Shown here: positions 24,870-34,579 of the stretch, one piece after another
How positions within the stretch are numbered: the stretch's first letter is position 1
How the letters are laid out: each line of letters starts with the position of its first letter
From: Blautia sp. OF03-15BH
GTDB taxonomy: Bacteria; Bacillota; Clostridia; Lachnospirales; Lachnospiraceae
Direction: 5' to 3'
Assembly (NCBI RefSeq): GCF_003463065.1
Contig: NZ_QSCM01000009.1
Location: 453-64,452 of the forward strand
DNA: 64,000 nt
Program-made: the position numbers and the translations under genes
The notes under the pieces: model-generated
What the model saw: only the letters and a program-made list of their open reading frames with translations
What the model was told of the DNA's origin: nothing
Database searches by the model: none

Positions 24870-24977
24870 ATCTCCTTTTCCTCCAGATAAAAGTTTGGGG
24901 AGAAGCGCTCTTCTCCCCGTTTTCATGCTGTCTTTTATTATAGCTTATTTTGTACGGCCATACAACCGTAAACTCGT

Positions 24978-25394
24978 TTACTGGGCGACAAACTGTACTA
25001 GTTTCATGTCCTCGTCGTAGCCCACGGTATACTTGATTTCGCCCTCCGCATACTTGACCACATAGATCACAGCCGCATATTTCTGGCCTTCTTTTTCCTG
25101 ACCCACAAAGGCGGTTTTTCCGAAGGATTCAAAGTCGCCTTTCTTCGCAAGCATATCCAGATAGGGCTGATACACCTCTTCCGTGATGCTGCTCTGCAGG
25201 GAATCCGCAAAACGCGCTTTCCAGCCTTCAAAGTCATTGGATTCCGCCAGCTTGATATCGGCTTCCGCCTGGGTCTTCACACCTTCCTCCGTAAAACCCT
25301 CGGGAAGCTTGCTGCTCTTGCTGCAGCCCACAGCCAGAAGGGCCACCAGCGCTGCCAGAACTAATAATTTCCAACCATATCTCTTTTTCATCAT
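24978..25394 (-). CDS. DUF3887-type small lipoprotein
   Basis: A 138-residue lipoprotein: the signal LVLAALVALLAVGC ends in a good lipobox with Cys about residue 24. The mature part (SITEEVYQPYLDML, GQKYAAVIYVVKYAEGEIKYTVGYD) matches DUF3887. It overlaps the protease-like gene upstream by 4 bases (ATGA), so the two are translationally coupled. Function unknown; a surface partner of the membrane protein is possible. Confidence 0.75.
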   Translation of the reverse strand: MMKKRYGWKLLVLAALVALLAVGCSKSSKLPEGFTEEGVKTQAEADIKLAESNDFEGWKARFADSLQSSITEEVYQPYLDMLAKKGDFESFGKTAFVGQEKEGQKYAAVIYVVKYAEGEIKYTVGYDEDMKLVQFVAQ

Positions 25395-26071
25395 GATCTC
25401 TCCTCTCTCCGGACAAACCGGATCACCAATAATAGCACCGCCACGGCTTCAATAGCCAGGAGTCCCTCCACGACAGCCAGATTTCCGATAACCAGCTGAA
25501 AATCCGTCAGTCCGTGAAGGAGCACCGCCAGAAGCCACCAGCGAGCCTTTTTTTCTTCTACTCCTTTGAAAATCAGGAAGCTGAAGCCCACATGAAGCGT
25601 CATGGCAAAGAGCCGCTCCACGCCCCCTAAGAGAACCTGGCTGCCGTCCGCAGTAAAATCAAGATTTCCAGCCAGAAGACCGGACACCGCCACCCAGACC
25701 GCTTCCACGCCTCCATGGCCCAGGCCCAGAGCCAGCGCATCCTTCCAGTCTAAGGCTCGCCGTCTTCTCTTCATCAATCCGAAGGCCGCCCAGCGCCCCG
25801 TCTCCTCAAAAAGTCCCGCCGTCAGTCCCAGAAACCCATAGTAGAGCACCAGGCTTGTGTAGGGAAGAAGCATCAGCCACTCCCATTTTTTCCCGGCGTA
25901 CTGTAAGAGCGGGATCCGGATCAGAAGCTGGGACACCGTAAAGGACAGAATCCCCGCAAAAAACATCCAGATTCTGCCGTCCCGCCTCCATAAATAATAA
26001 ATACAGGCCGCCAGGGGAACGCCGAGCATCAGTAAGAAGCCGATGACGTTTCCCAGTATATTTCCAATCAT
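25391..26071 (-). CDS. YhfC-type intramembrane metalloprotease
   Basis: A 226-residue protein with about seven membrane segments. The putative catalytic motifs of the YhfC/CPBP-like group are visible: FEETGRWAAFGL, GLGHGGVEAVW and FAMTLHVGFSFLIF, with the Glu and His residues expected to bind zinc. Substrate unknown. It sits between a sensor kinase gene (5 bases upstream) and a lipoprotein gene (overlapping), suggesting a signalling unit at the membrane. Confidence 0.75.
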   Translation of the reverse strand: MIGNILGNVIGFLLMLGVPLAACIYYLWRRDGRIWMFFAGILSFTVSQLLIRIPLLQYAGKKWEWLMLLPYTSLVLYYGFLGLTAGLFEETGRWAAFGLMKRRRRALDWKDALALGLGHGGVEAVWVAVSGLLAGNLDFTADGSQVLLGGVERLFAMTLHVGFSFLIFKGVEEKKARWWLLAVLLHGLTDFQLVIGNLAVVEGLLAIEAVAVLLLVIRFVRREERS

Positions 26072-26075
26072 TCTC

Positions 26076-27365
26076 TCACCTCTTTTCCATAGGAAGCATC
26101 AGCCGCACCTGAAACTCTTCTTTCGTCTCCTCCATTTTCATCGTGCCATGATATTTTTCCAGCGTATTGCGGACATTTCCAAGGCCAAGGCCCATATGGC
26201 CTTCCTTTTTCTTCTGCTCCGCCTGGATGCTGTTTCGGATCTCGCCCACCCGGAACTCCCGGACCTCATCCAACTTGATGGAAAGCCTGCCGTCCTTCCC
26301 CGCCGCCTCTATAGCATTATCCAGAAGATTAGCAAAAATCGTGGTAAGATCGATCTCCTTGATATCAGAAAGGTCGATGTCTCCCACCCGGACAGTCACC
26401 GTGATGCCCTTTGCCTCCGCCTCCCGGATTTTCTCATTCAGAATGATGTTGAGCATCTGATTTTCTGTGTAGCGCTTCTCTCCCAGCACATTTAACATAT
26501 GGTAGAGATCCTTCACATAGCGATCCCCAGCCTCTGTTTTCTGGCCGGCGTAGAGATCCTCCACGGCCTGCAGATGATTTTTCATATCGTGGATCACCTT
26601 CCGGGACTCCCGGTATTTCCGGTCCAGCTCCTCATAATAGTGGTAGCGGAGCTCATTTTCCCGCTGATAAAGCGCCAGCTCCTCCTCCAGCCGCCGGGAG
26701 CGGATGAGATGGGAAAGCAGGTAGAAAAAGTACACGTTCATCAAAAGGACCGCCGCAACATTGGCCGTCAGAAGCTCCATCCCGTAGAGCTGCAGGTAAA
26801 CGCCGCTTATTTCCGTCAGAGAAGTAATATAAAAAAGACTGAACCCTGGCAGGATCAGGATGGATAAAAGCTGCTTTCCTGAAAGTCTCCCTTTGAGCTT
26901 TTTTCCCATAAAAAAGGTCAGAAGCCTGGTGCCGATAATCAGTAACAGGCATTTCAAAAACATGGCGAGATTCCCATAGAGCAAAATGCTGCTAAATTCC
27001 AGTCGGACCGAAAGCCACATGGCCGCCAGGATTCCGCCCTGAATCGTCAGGAGCAGAAACACACCGTAAAGCCCGTCCAGCACCAACGCTTTCGCCCTCC
27101 GGTGAAAACCGATGGCTCCCATCACCGGCACCCCGAAAATAATCACCAGAATCGACAACAGATTTCCCACAGTAGCCGGTATTCTGCCGTCTGCCCCCGT
27201 CAGAGCGGTTGCCGCAAAAAGCGCCGCATAATCCACAAAAAACAGGAGAAAATACCAGCCTTTTTTCAGATAAATCATCCTTTCATTATGGGAAAGGAAC
27301 TCATACTGGCAGACGCTTAATGTCAGAAATTCCAGCATAAGCAAAAAAAGATTCAACCAGGCCAC
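26076..27365 (-). CDS. GHKL-family sensor histidine kinase
   Basis: A 429-residue kinase with about six membrane segments in residues 1-215. It then has the H-box VIHDMKNHLQAVEDLY, the N-box FANLLDNAIEAA and the G-box GLGLGNVRNTLEKYHG. It is of the AgrC/VirS type. The gene lies 12 bases after the LytTR regulator, its cognate partner. The signal is unknown. Confidence 0.92.
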   Translation of the reverse strand: MAWLNLFLLMLEFLTLSVCQYEFLSHNERMIYLKKGWYFLLFFVDYAALFAATALTGADGRIPATVGNLLSILVIIFGVPVMGAIGFHRRAKALVLDGLYGVFLLLTIQGGILAAMWLSVRLEFSSILLYGNLAMFLKCLLLIIGTRLLTFFMGKKLKGRLSGKQLLSILILPGFSLFYITSLTEISGVYLQLYGMELLTANVAAVLLMNVYFFYLLSHLIRSRRLEEELALYQRENELRYHYYEELDRKYRESRKVIHDMKNHLQAVEDLYAGQKTEAGDRYVKDLYHMLNVLGEKRYTENQMLNIILNEKIREAEAKGITVTVRVGDIDLSDIKEIDLTTIFANLLDNAIEAAGKDGRLSIKLDEVREFRVGEIRNSIQAEQKKKEGHMGLGLGNVRNTLEKYHGTMKMEETKEEFQVRLMLPMEKR

Positions 27366-27377
27366 TTTGCACCTCCT

Positions 27378-28073
27378 TCAGATCTGTTCTGACAGCCAGA
27401 CCGCCAGCTCTTCCCGGAACACGGATGATTTCTTCTGGGAAAGCGGCACCAGACTGCCGTCCGACATCGTGATATCGTAGCCTTTCAGGTTCTTCACATG
27501 GAAAAAATTGACCACGAAGCTTTTGTGTGGCATGTAGAAACTGTAGGGCGCCAGTCTTTTTTCCATGGCTCCGATGCTTTCCCGCAGCCAGAACTCTCCC
27601 GCCAGAGTCACAAGGCGGACTTTTCGATTCCGGTATTCCAAGTAGAGAATATCCCGGCTTCCGATTTTGCGAAAGCCAGTCTCCGTCTCAAAGCCCAGAA
27701 GAACGTCCACCTCTTCCTCCGTGTACTCCATGGCTTCCTTTAAAATCTGCCGTATTTTTTCCCCGTCCAGAGGCTTCACAAGGTAAGCGAAGGCGTGGAC
27801 GGAAAAAGCGTACTCCCGGAAGTCATCGTAGGCCGTCACATAGATAATCTTCGCTTTCTTGTCTTTTTTCCGGAGGAGGCGGGCCGTCTCGATCCCGGAG
27901 ATCCCTTTCATATCAATATCCAGGAAAATGACCGGAAAGGTTTCTTCCAGGCGGAGCAGCGCTTCTCCGCTTTCAAATTCCTGTATGGAAACCAGAAAGC
28001 CCGTCTCTTCGAGAAATTTTCGAAGCCGTTTCCGGTCCTCCCGGCTGTCATCACAAATGGCTATGTTCAGCAT
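27378..28073 (-). CDS. LytTR-family response regulator
   Basis: A 231-residue regulator starting MLNIAICDDSREDRKRL. The receiver has DD at residues 8-9, the phospho-acceptor Asp in VIFLDIDMKGISGIETA and Lys in YLVKPL. The LytTR domain includes ILYLEYRNRKVRLVT and YMPHKSFVVNF. The ATG at 28073, with GGAGAAA upstream, is preferred over upstream starts because it begins exactly at the receiver fold. It heads a unit with the kinase, protease-like and lipoprotein genes. Confidence 0.92.
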   Translation of the reverse strand: MLNIAICDDSREDRKRLRKFLEETGFLVSIQEFESGEALLRLEETFPVIFLDIDMKGISGIETARLLRKKDKKAKIIYVTAYDDFREYAFSVHAFAYLVKPLDGEKIRQILKEAMEYTEEEVDVLLGFETETGFRKIGSRDILYLEYRNRKVRLVTLAGEFWLRESIGAMEKRLAPYSFYMPHKSFVVNFFHVKNLKGYDITMSDGSLVPLSQKKSSVFREELAVWLSEQI

Positions 28074-28220
28074 GCTTTTTTCTCCTTCTGTTTTGACTGT
28101 CCTCAGTATAAACGGAACTCTCCCGTTTCGCAAGAGGTGTCGCACAAGGTACGGTTTTTCCGCCTGAAAGACAGAAAAAAACTGCAAAGCCATTTCCATA
28201 GAAACAGCTTTGCAGCCTTT

Positions 28221-28958
28221 TTATACATATTCGATTTTCACCAGTGTCAGTCCTTCCGGGCGGGCCGTCTCGCCTGCAGCGCCCCGGTCTTTTGCTTCCA
28301 GGATCTTCGGGATATCCTCCGGCTCCAGAAAACCGCCGCCCACACGGATCAGGGTACCGGTGATGATCCGGACCATATTATAGAGAAAGCCGTTTCCCCG
28401 GATCCGGAGGGTGATCATATCATCCTCCCGTTTCAGATCCAGTGAATATACGGTACGGACCGTATTGGTCACTTCCGGTTTTGCCGTGCAGAAGCTCTTG
28501 AAATCATGCTCGCCGACAAGATAGGCAGCAGCTCTCTGCATTTTCTCCACATCCAGAGGATAATGATAAAAAAAGGAATAGAGACGCTTCGTCGGATCCG
28601 GGAATTTCCGGTTAAAGATCCGGTACTCATACGTTTTCACCGTATTGGCAAAGCGTGGATGAAATTCCATCGGAACCTCTGCGGATTCCTGAATCCGGAT
28701 ATCTGCCGGCAAACGGGTATTCATGGCAAAAGAGATCCGATCCGCCGCCATCCGTGCGCTGGTATTGAAAGCCGCCACGTTTCCCAAAGCATGGACTCCC
28801 GCGTCCGTCCGGCTGGCTCCGGTGATACGGATCTCCTCGCCCAGCAGGTCCGAAAGATGTTTTTCCAGCACTTCCTGTACGCTGAGGCCGTTAGGCTGGA
28901 CCTGCCAGCCGCAGTAATTGGTGCCGTCATAGGCCACCACGATCTTTACACGCTTCAT
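28221..28958 (-). CDS. truA: tRNA pseudouridine(38-40) synthase
   Basis: A 245-residue enzyme beginning MKRVKIVVAYDGTNYCGWQVQ. The catalytic Asp is in GASRTDAGVHALGN (about residue 52). Further motifs are FHPRFANTVKTYEYRI and GNGFLYNMVRIITGTL. It modifies uridines in the anticodon stem-loop of tRNAs. It lies 80 bases after ecfT, as in many Firmicutes. Length is normal. Confidence 0.97.
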   Translation of the reverse strand: MKRVKIVVAYDGTNYCGWQVQPNGLSVQEVLEKHLSDLLGEEIRITGASRTDAGVHALGNVAAFNTSARMAADRISFAMNTRLPADIRIQESAEVPMEFHPRFANTVKTYEYRIFNRKFPDPTKRLYSFFYHYPLDVEKMQRAAAYLVGEHDFKSFCTAKPEVTNTVRTVYSLDLKREDDMITLRIRGNGFLYNMVRIITGTLIRVGGGFLEPEDIPKILEAKDRGAAGETARPEGLTLVKIEYV

Positions 28959-29038
28959 ATCCTGTCCTCATCTTTCCGTAGTCATAACTTCTGTCCGCTG
29001 TAGGCAGCGGAGTATGGAAACCGCCTTTTCCCGGCTGA

Positions 29039-29845
29039 TCAAAACGGAGCAAACCGTCCCACAAGGATCATAACTGCAAGATATCCCAGAAGCACTCCAT
29101 AAGCCATCCGGTCTCTTTTCTGATAGATCAGAGGCTTCATTTTTGTTCTTCCTTCACCGCCCCGGTAGCCTCTGGCTTCCATAGCCATGGCAAGATCATT
29201 GGCACGGCGGAACGCAGAGATAAAGAGCGGCACCAGTAAAGGAACCAGACTCTTGGCTTTCTGGATCAGATTTCCGGAGTCAAAATCCGCTCCTCTGGCT
29301 TCCTGCGCTTTCATGATCTTATCTGTTTCCTCCAGAAGGATCGGAATAAAACGAAGTGCGATCGACATGATCATGGAAACCTCATGGACCGGTACATGGA
29401 GTTTGTTCAGCGGCGCCAGACCTTTTTCCATACCGTCCGTCAGATGATTCGGTGTGGTGGTCAGTGTCATCACGGAAGAGCCCACGATCAGAAATGCCAG
29501 CCGGATCGCCATAAAAGCGGCCTGTTTTACACCTTCCACCGTAAGGGTCAGCTTCCAGATCCTGATAAACGGCGTTCCCGGCGTGAGGAACATATTGAAA
29601 ACCACGGTGATCAGAAGCAGTACCATGATCGCCTTTAAACCTTTTATCATAAAGCGGAAAGGCACTTTGGAAGCCTTGATCACAATGGTCAGGAAAACAG
29701 CTGCCACCAGATACATCAGAAAGGAACGGTGCAAAAACAGAGAAATGATAAAGGTCAGTGTTCCGACCAGCTTCACTCTGGGATCCAGCCGATGGATCAC
29801 GGATTCTGCCGGATAATACTGTCCGATGGTGATATCACGGATCAT
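29039..29845 (-). CDS. ecfT: ECF transporter transmembrane subunit
   Basis: A 268-residue membrane protein with the two Ala-Arg-Gly coupling motifs (KAQEARGADFD and AMEARGYRGGEG) that contact the two ATPases. EcfT is the shared scaffold of energy-coupling-factor importers for vitamins and metals. The substrate-binding S component is encoded elsewhere. The start overlaps the end of ecfA2 by 4 bases. Confidence 0.96.
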   Translation of the reverse strand: MIRDITIGQYYPAESVIHRLDPRVKLVGTLTFIISLFLHRSFLMYLVAAVFLTIVIKASKVPFRFMIKGLKAIMVLLLITVVFNMFLTPGTPFIRIWKLTLTVEGVKQAAFMAIRLAFLIVGSSVMTLTTTPNHLTDGMEKGLAPLNKLHVPVHEVSMIMSIALRFIPILLEETDKIMKAQEARGADFDSGNLIQKAKSLVPLLVPLFISAFRRANDLAMAMEARGYRGGEGRTKMKPLIYQKRDRMAYGVLLGYLAVMILVGRFAPF

Positions 29846-30744
29846 AAAGCTGCCCCCTTTCCGGGATCTGTCTTCTCAGATACCGTCTTTTTTAACGGGC
29901 GCTTCAGGGCTTTTAATATTGCATTCTTCGCTTCTTCCACAGTCGTGGCATCTGTGTCTATATCCCAGCCTTTTTCTTTTAATGCATGGGTCACATAAGT
30001 GACCTGTGGTGCCGCCAGTCCCAGCTTTTCCAGCTCTTTATAGTGAGAAAAGACTTCTCTTGGCGTTCCGTCAAAACGGACTTTTCCATCGTCCATAACG
30101 ATAAGCCTGTCTACGTATTTGGCCACATCCTCCATACTGTGAGAAACCAGCACAACTGTGATTTTTCTCACCTGATGAAGTTCTGCCACCAAATCCAGAA
30201 TTTCATCCCGTCCTTTGGGATCCAGTCCTGCGGTTGGTTCATCCAGAACGATCACTTCCGGCTCCATCGCCAGAATTCCCGCAATGGCAACTCTTCTCTT
30301 CTGTCCTCCAGAAAGCTCAAACGGTGATTTTTTATAAAAATCCGGTCCCAGACCTACATGCTCCAGAGCTTCTTTTGCACGAGCCTCGATCTCTTCCTGT
30401 GGAAGTCCCAGATTTTTCGGGCCAAAGCAGACATCAGAAAAAACATCGATTTCAAAAAGCTGGTGCTCCGGATACTGAAAAACCAGTCCAACCTTGCTTC
30501 TCAGCTTTTTCATATCATAATTTTCCTGATAAATATCTTCATTATTATAGTAGATCGTTCCGGAGGTTGCTTTCAGAAGACCATTCAGATGTTGGATCAG
30601 CGTCGATTTTCCGGAGCCGGTATGTCCGATGACACCTAAGAACTGTCCATCCGGAATCTCCATCGTTACATCATTCAGTGCTTTTTTTTCAAAAGCCTCG
30701 CCTTCCCCATATAAATGGCTTACATGTTCGATTTTAATTGACAT
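29842..30744 (-). CDS. ecfA2: ECF transporter ATP-binding subunit A2
   Basis: A 300-residue ATPase with Walker [11 protein letters not shown]-loop [11 protein letters not shown], signature [13 protein letters not shown] and Walker [13 protein letters not shown]. The C-terminal extension of about 60 residues is normal for EcfA2. It overlaps ecfA1 by 25 bases and ecfT by 4, so all three are co-translated. Confidence 0.96.
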   Translation of the reverse strand: MSIKIEHVSHLYGEGEAFEKKALNDVTMEIPDGQFLGVIGHTGSGKSTLIQHLNGLLKATSGTIYYNNEDIYQENYDMKKLRSKVGLVFQYPEHQLFEIDVFSDVCFGPKNLGLPQEEIEARAKEALEHVGLGPDFYKKSPFELSGGQKRRVAIAGILAMEPEVIVLDEPTAGLDPKGRDEILDLVAELHQVRKITVVLVSHSMEDVAKYVDRLIVMDDGKVRFDGTPREVFSHYKELEKLGLAAPQVTYVTHALKEKGWDIDTDATTVEEAKNAILKALKRPLKKTVSEKTDPGKGAAL

Positions 30745-31580
30745 AAATTATCCACCAATTCCTCAATACTCAAAATGCCGGCAGGCAAATCCAGTCCGGC
30801 TTTCTTCAGTTCGTAGGCCAGAAGCGTCACCTGTGGAACATCCAGCCGGTATTTTTTCAGAGTATCCACCTGAGAAAAAATCTCTCCCGGTGTTCCCTGC
30901 ATGACGACTTTTCCATCGTCCATGACAATCACTTTGTCCGCATAAATGACCTCTTCCATATAGTGGGTAATGAGGACGACTGTCACATCTTCCACCATAT
31001 TCAGGGCACGTACGGTACGGATAACATCTTTTCTTCCCACGGGATCCAGCATAGCCGTCGGCTCGTCAAGAACGATACATTTCGGATGCATAGCTACTAC
31101 ACCTGCGATTGCCACCCGCTGTTTCTGACCGCCGGAAAGCTTATTCGGAGAAGAATGGCGATACTCCCACATTCCTACTGACCGCAGACTCTCTTCCACC
31201 CGCTCCCAGATCTCTTTCGTGGGGATTCCCATGTTTTCCGGTCCGAAACCTACATCTTCATCCACCACAGAACCAATGATCTGGTTGTCCGGATTCTGAA
31301 AAACCATACCGGCACTCTGACGGATATCCCAGACCTTTTCCGGATCCTTCGTATCCATTCCGTCCACATAAAGAGTTCCTTCTGTAGGGACCAGAAGAGC
31401 ATTGATCTGTTTGGCCAAGGTTGATTTTCCAGAACCATTGTGACCCAGAATTGCCACAAAATCACCCTTTTTTACATCCAGATCCACGCCGTCCACCGCC
31501 CGAAGCGTTTCTTCCACCTGTCCGTCTTCGCCGTAACGCTTGTACTCGTAGGCCAGTTTTACTGCTTTAATGATATTCAT
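30720..31580 (-). CDS. ecfA1: ECF transporter ATP-binding subunit A1
   Basis: A 286-residue ATPase with Walker [11 protein letters not shown]-loop [11 protein letters not shown], signature [13 protein letters not shown] and Walker [13 protein letters not shown]. It pairs with EcfA2 as the motor of the ECF importer. First gene of the ecf unit, transcribed from the promoter at 31699-31727. In relatives it directly follows rplQ, but here rplQ is about 30 kb away. Confidence 0.96.
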   Translation of the reverse strand: MNIIKAVKLAYEYKRYGEDGQVEETLRAVDGVDLDVKKGDFVAILGHNGSGKSTLAKQINALLVPTEGTLYVDGMDTKDPEKVWDIRQSAGMVFQNPDNQIIGSVVDEDVGFGPENMGIPTKEIWERVEESLRSVGMWEYRHSSPNKLSGGQKQRVAIAGVVAMHPKCIVLDEPTAMLDPVGRKDVIRTVRALNMVEDVTVVLITHYMEEVIYADKVIVMDDGKVVMQGTPGEIFSQVDTLKKYRLDVPQVTLLAYELKKAGLDLPAGILSIEELVDNLCQLKSNM

Positions 31581-31698
31581 GTTTCCTCCTGGTTAAGAAC
31601 ACATCTGAATCGTTTTCGCGTCCGGGAGTCCTAAGGCTTCCCGGCGCACGGAACCTCTGTCCCTGCTTTGGACAAATGTTCCTTTTTGTATCCCGTCC

Positions 31699-31727
31699 AT
31701 TTTATTTCATTTGACAGACCTTGTCAA
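31699..31727 (-). promoter_or_regulatory. Sigma-A promoter of the ecf operon
   Basis: Minus-strand TTGACA (31722-31727), 17-base spacer, TAAAAT (31699-31704). A leader of roughly 110 bases precedes ecfA1. This shows ecf transcription independent of the ribosomal operon. Confidence 0.75.
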
Positions 31728-31789
31728 CGGCTCCGCTGAATGGTTTCCTAAAAAATGCAAGCATGGTTTCCATCTGCCCAAAAAGCAAC

Positions 31790-31834
31790 AAAAAAAATCC
31801 CGGAAGTTTCCTTTTCAAACAGGCTTTCCGGGAT
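31790..31834 (-). terminator. Terminator of the lacI-type gene
   Basis: GATCCCGGAA pairs with TTCCGGGAT and is followed on the minus strand by eight T residues. It lies directly after the regulator stop codon and separates this locus from ecfA1. Confidence 0.85.
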
Positions 31835-31842
31835 CTTTTCAT

Positions 31843-32874
31843 TCACTTTCTCTTTTTTACCGATTCTCCTGGCACCAGCTCCCCGTCAAAGATCAGCTGC
31901 TGTACTTTGGTCTTTTTCTTGATACTGTCAAAAAGAAGCTTGATCGTCTCTTTTGCCATGATTTCCGCAGGCTGGCGGATCGTTGTAATGGCCGGATTAT
32001 AATAAGCAGCCATCTCCGTTCCATCAAAGCCAGCTACCGAAATATCCTCCGGTACTTTTTTCCCGGCATCGATCAGGGCACGGACAGCTCCTATGGCCAT
32101 GCTGTCAGAAAGGGCAAAAATCGCTGTACAGTCCACTCCTTCATCCAGAAGTTCTCTCGTCAGCTTATAACCGCTCTTTATGGAATAGGTATCCACTTCC
32201 GGATCCATATGGCGGATCCTGCTTTCCTCCACCGGAATCCGATGGCTTTCCAGAGCCTTTTTATAACCGGCCAGACGGAGCGCACCGATACTCACATCAT
32301 TTTCACTGGAACAAAGAATTGCGATCTTTTCATGTCCTTGCCGGATGAGATAATCCGTCATACGGAAGCTCTCCTCCACATCATTTACGGAGACAAAAGA
32401 ATAATCATTCTTATATTCTTCTCCCAGAAGACTTACCGTACTTAAAACAAACGGCACCGGTATCTTTTTCAGCTGCTCCTCAGAATGGGAGGCGAAACCA
32501 CCCAGAAATACGATTCCTCTCAGCCGTTTCTCTTTCTCCAGCTCCAGAGCCACTTCTGTCTCATCCTGCCACTCATCTACATGCTGAAGAACCAGCGTAT
32601 ATTTCTTCTTCTGGATCTCTTCTTCAAATACCTTGATCATGCTGTTAAAAAATGGATTGCTGATACCCTTGATCAAAATGGCAATGGCTCTGGCATCGGA
32701 ACGTTTCAGATTACGGGCACTGTTGTTTGGAACATAATGGTTTTCCTTGATGACCTGCATGATCATTTCCTTTGTCTCCGGATTGATATCTGGATGATTG
32801 TTGATCGCGCGGGAAACCGTACTGACTCCCACGCCGCAGATCCGTGCCACATCCTTGATCGTAATACTCTCCAT
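31843..32874 (-). CDS. LacI-family transcriptional regulator of the maltodextrin locus
   Basis: A 343-residue regulator. The helix-turn-helix ITIKDVARICGVGVSTVSRAIN and hinge helix NNSARNLKRSDARAIA are typical. The periplasmic-binding-like effector domain follows (AIALSD-like FALSDSMAIGAVRAL, VAGFDGTEMA). The ATG at 32874 has GAGGTG upstream. It is the last gene after the binding protein, two permeases and malQ. It most likely binds the AACGTT array at 37883-37928 and responds to a maltodextrin or related sugar. Both points are inferred. Confidence 0.92.
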   Translation of the reverse strand: MESITIKDVARICGVGVSTVSRAINNHPDINPETKEMIMQVIKENHYVPNNSARNLKRSDARAIAILIKGISNPFFNSMIKVFEEEIQKKKYTLVLQHVDEWQDETEVALELEKEKRLRGIVFLGGFASHSEEQLKKIPVPFVLSTVSLLGEEYKNDYSFVSVNDVEESFRMTDYLIRQGHEKIAILCSSENDVSIGALRLAGYKKALESHRIPVEESRIRHMDPEVDTYSIKSGYKLTRELLDEGVDCTAIFALSDSMAIGAVRALIDAGKKVPEDISVAGFDGTEMAAYYNPAITTIRQPAEIMAKETIKLLFDSIKKKTKVQQLIFDGELVPGESVKKRK

Positions 32875-33009
32875 GCCTTCACCTCTTTTCCGTTTTTTCA
32901 TAACTGTTTTGCAGGGTCACAGTTCTATTTTCTTCTTATGCAGTCAAAGTCTCTGCCCGGCTTTTGTTCCAGCCAGGCGGAGACTCTCTGTTAGTGAACT
33001 CTAAATTTT

Positions 33010-34494
33010 TTATGCAAGACGACCGTAAAGTTTGGTCATCCGGCGAATCCTAGCTGTCAGTTCCGGAGTGATCTCTCCCTCCAGCATTCTCCATTTCCAG
33101 TTATTTCCAAGCGTGGACGGAGTGTTAATCCGTGCTTCTTTTCCCAGTCCAAGATAGTCCTGTACCGGAATGATCGCCGTATCAGCCACACTGGACAGAG
33201 CCGCACGGACAAATTCCATGGGGATCTCTTCTTCTTTTCTTCCATAAAGATTCAGATAATCATCCGCAAATTTCCGATCCTGATCATTCAGTTCCTTGTA
33301 CCAGCCGCTGACGGTTTCATTGTCATGCGTTCCTGTATAAACCACACAGTTTCTCGGATAAGTGTGCGGCAGGTAATCGCTCTCTTCTCTGGAATCAAAA
33401 GCAAACTCCAGCACCTTCATACCCGGATAACCGGTATCTTTTACCAGCTGAAGAACCGTTGGTGTCAGAAATCCCAAATCCTCCGCAATAACGGGAACCT
33501 CTCCCAGTGCTTCTTTCAATGCATTGAAAAGATCGATACCCGGTCCCTTTTCCCAGTGCCCGAATTCTGCGGTCTCATCCCCGTAAGGAATGGAATAATA
33601 CTCGTCAAAACCACGGAAATGATCGATACGTACGATATCATAGAGTTTAAAGCAGTACTCGATCCGGCGGATCCACCACTGATAACCTGTCTTTTTATGA
33701 TATTCCCAATCATAAAGAGGATTGCCCCACAGCTGACCTGTAGCGGAAAAACCATCAGGCGGGCAGCCTGCCACAGCCTTCGGTTCGTTTTTCTCATCAA
33801 ACTGGAACATCTCCGGTGCAGCCCAGGTGTCCGCACTGTCAAAAGCCACATAAATCGGAATGTCACCGATGATCTGAATTCCATTTTGGTTGGCGTAATC
33901 CTTCAGTGCTCCCCACTGGGTATAAAACTCATACTGCAGCCAGGCGTAGAAGTCGATCTCCTCCCGGCACAGCTCACGGTAATGCTCCATGGCCTTCTCT
34001 TCCCGGTTCCGGATATCTTCATCCCACTGATTCCAGCTCACACTGTTGAAGTGTTTTTTTACAGCCATATAAAGACCATATTCTCCGACCCACTCGCTGT
34101 TTTCTTTTTTGAATACTTCAAAAGCTTCTTCCGGCTTTTCCAGACTGCGGATATAAGCTTTTTTCAGCAGAGTAAAACGGGATCCGTACAGTTTTCCATA
34201 GTCGATATATCTGGGATCACTGCCAAAATCACAGGCATCACACTCTTCCTGCAGAAGCAGTCCTTCTTTGATCAGCTGATCCAGATCGATAAAATAAGGA
34301 TTTCCAGCAAAGGTGGAAAATGACTGATACGGAGAATCCCCGTAACTGGTGGGTCCCAACGGCAGGATCTGCCAGTATTTCTGTCCGGCTTCCTTTAATG
34401 TGTCTACAAAACGATATGCGCTCTCTGAAAATGCTCCGATACCATAGGGAGACGGAAGGCTCGAAACAGGAAGCAACATTCCACATGCTCTCAT
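33010..34494 (-). CDS. malQ: 4-alpha-glucanotransferase (GH77)
   Basis: A 494-residue enzyme that transfers alpha-1,4-glucan segments between maltodextrins. GH77 signatures are seen: the start MLLPVSSLPSPYGIG, the nucleophile segment RIDHFRGFDEYY, the acid/base segment VIAEDLGFLTP and GTHDNETVSGW. Length is normal for the bacterial form. It has its own promoter at 34527-34555, and is 85 bases after the second permease. A possible stem-loop lies between malQ and the regulator (32940-32990). Confidence 0.97.
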   Translation of the reverse strand: MRACGMLLPVSSLPSPYGIGAFSESAYRFVDTLKEAGQKYWQILPLGPTSYGDSPYQSFSTFAGNPYFIDLDQLIKEGLLLQEECDACDFGSDPRYIDYGKLYGSRFTLLKKAYIRSLEKPEEAFEVFKKENSEWVGEYGLYMAVKKHFNSVSWNQWDEDIRNREEKAMEHYRELCREEIDFYAWLQYEFYTQWGALKDYANQNGIQIIGDIPIYVAFDSADTWAAPEMFQFDEKNEPKAVAGCPPDGFSATGQLWGNPLYDWEYHKKTGYQWWIRRIEYCFKLYDIVRIDHFRGFDEYYSIPYGDETAEFGHWEKGPGIDLFNALKEALGEVPVIAEDLGFLTPTVLQLVKDTGYPGMKVLEFAFDSREESDYLPHTYPRNCVVYTGTHDNETVSGWYKELNDQDRKFADDYLNLYGRKEEEIPMEFVRAALSSVADTAIIPVQDYLGLGKEARINTPSTLGNNWKWRMLEGEITPELTARIRRMTKLYGRLA

Positions 34495-34526
34495 AATTTA
34501 TCCTCCAACTCTTTTTCCAAATTTTA

Positions 34527-34555
34527 AGTATAATCAAATCCTTTATCCTTTGCAA
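34527..34555 (-). promoter_or_regulatory. Probable malQ promoter
   Basis: Minus-strand TTGCAA (34550-34555), 17-base spacer, TATACT (34527-34532), ending about 33 bases before the malQ ATG. It would allow malQ and the regulator to be made without the transporter. Confidence 0.6.
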
Positions 34556-34579
34556 GGAAAAAATCCGTTCTGCAAAAAA

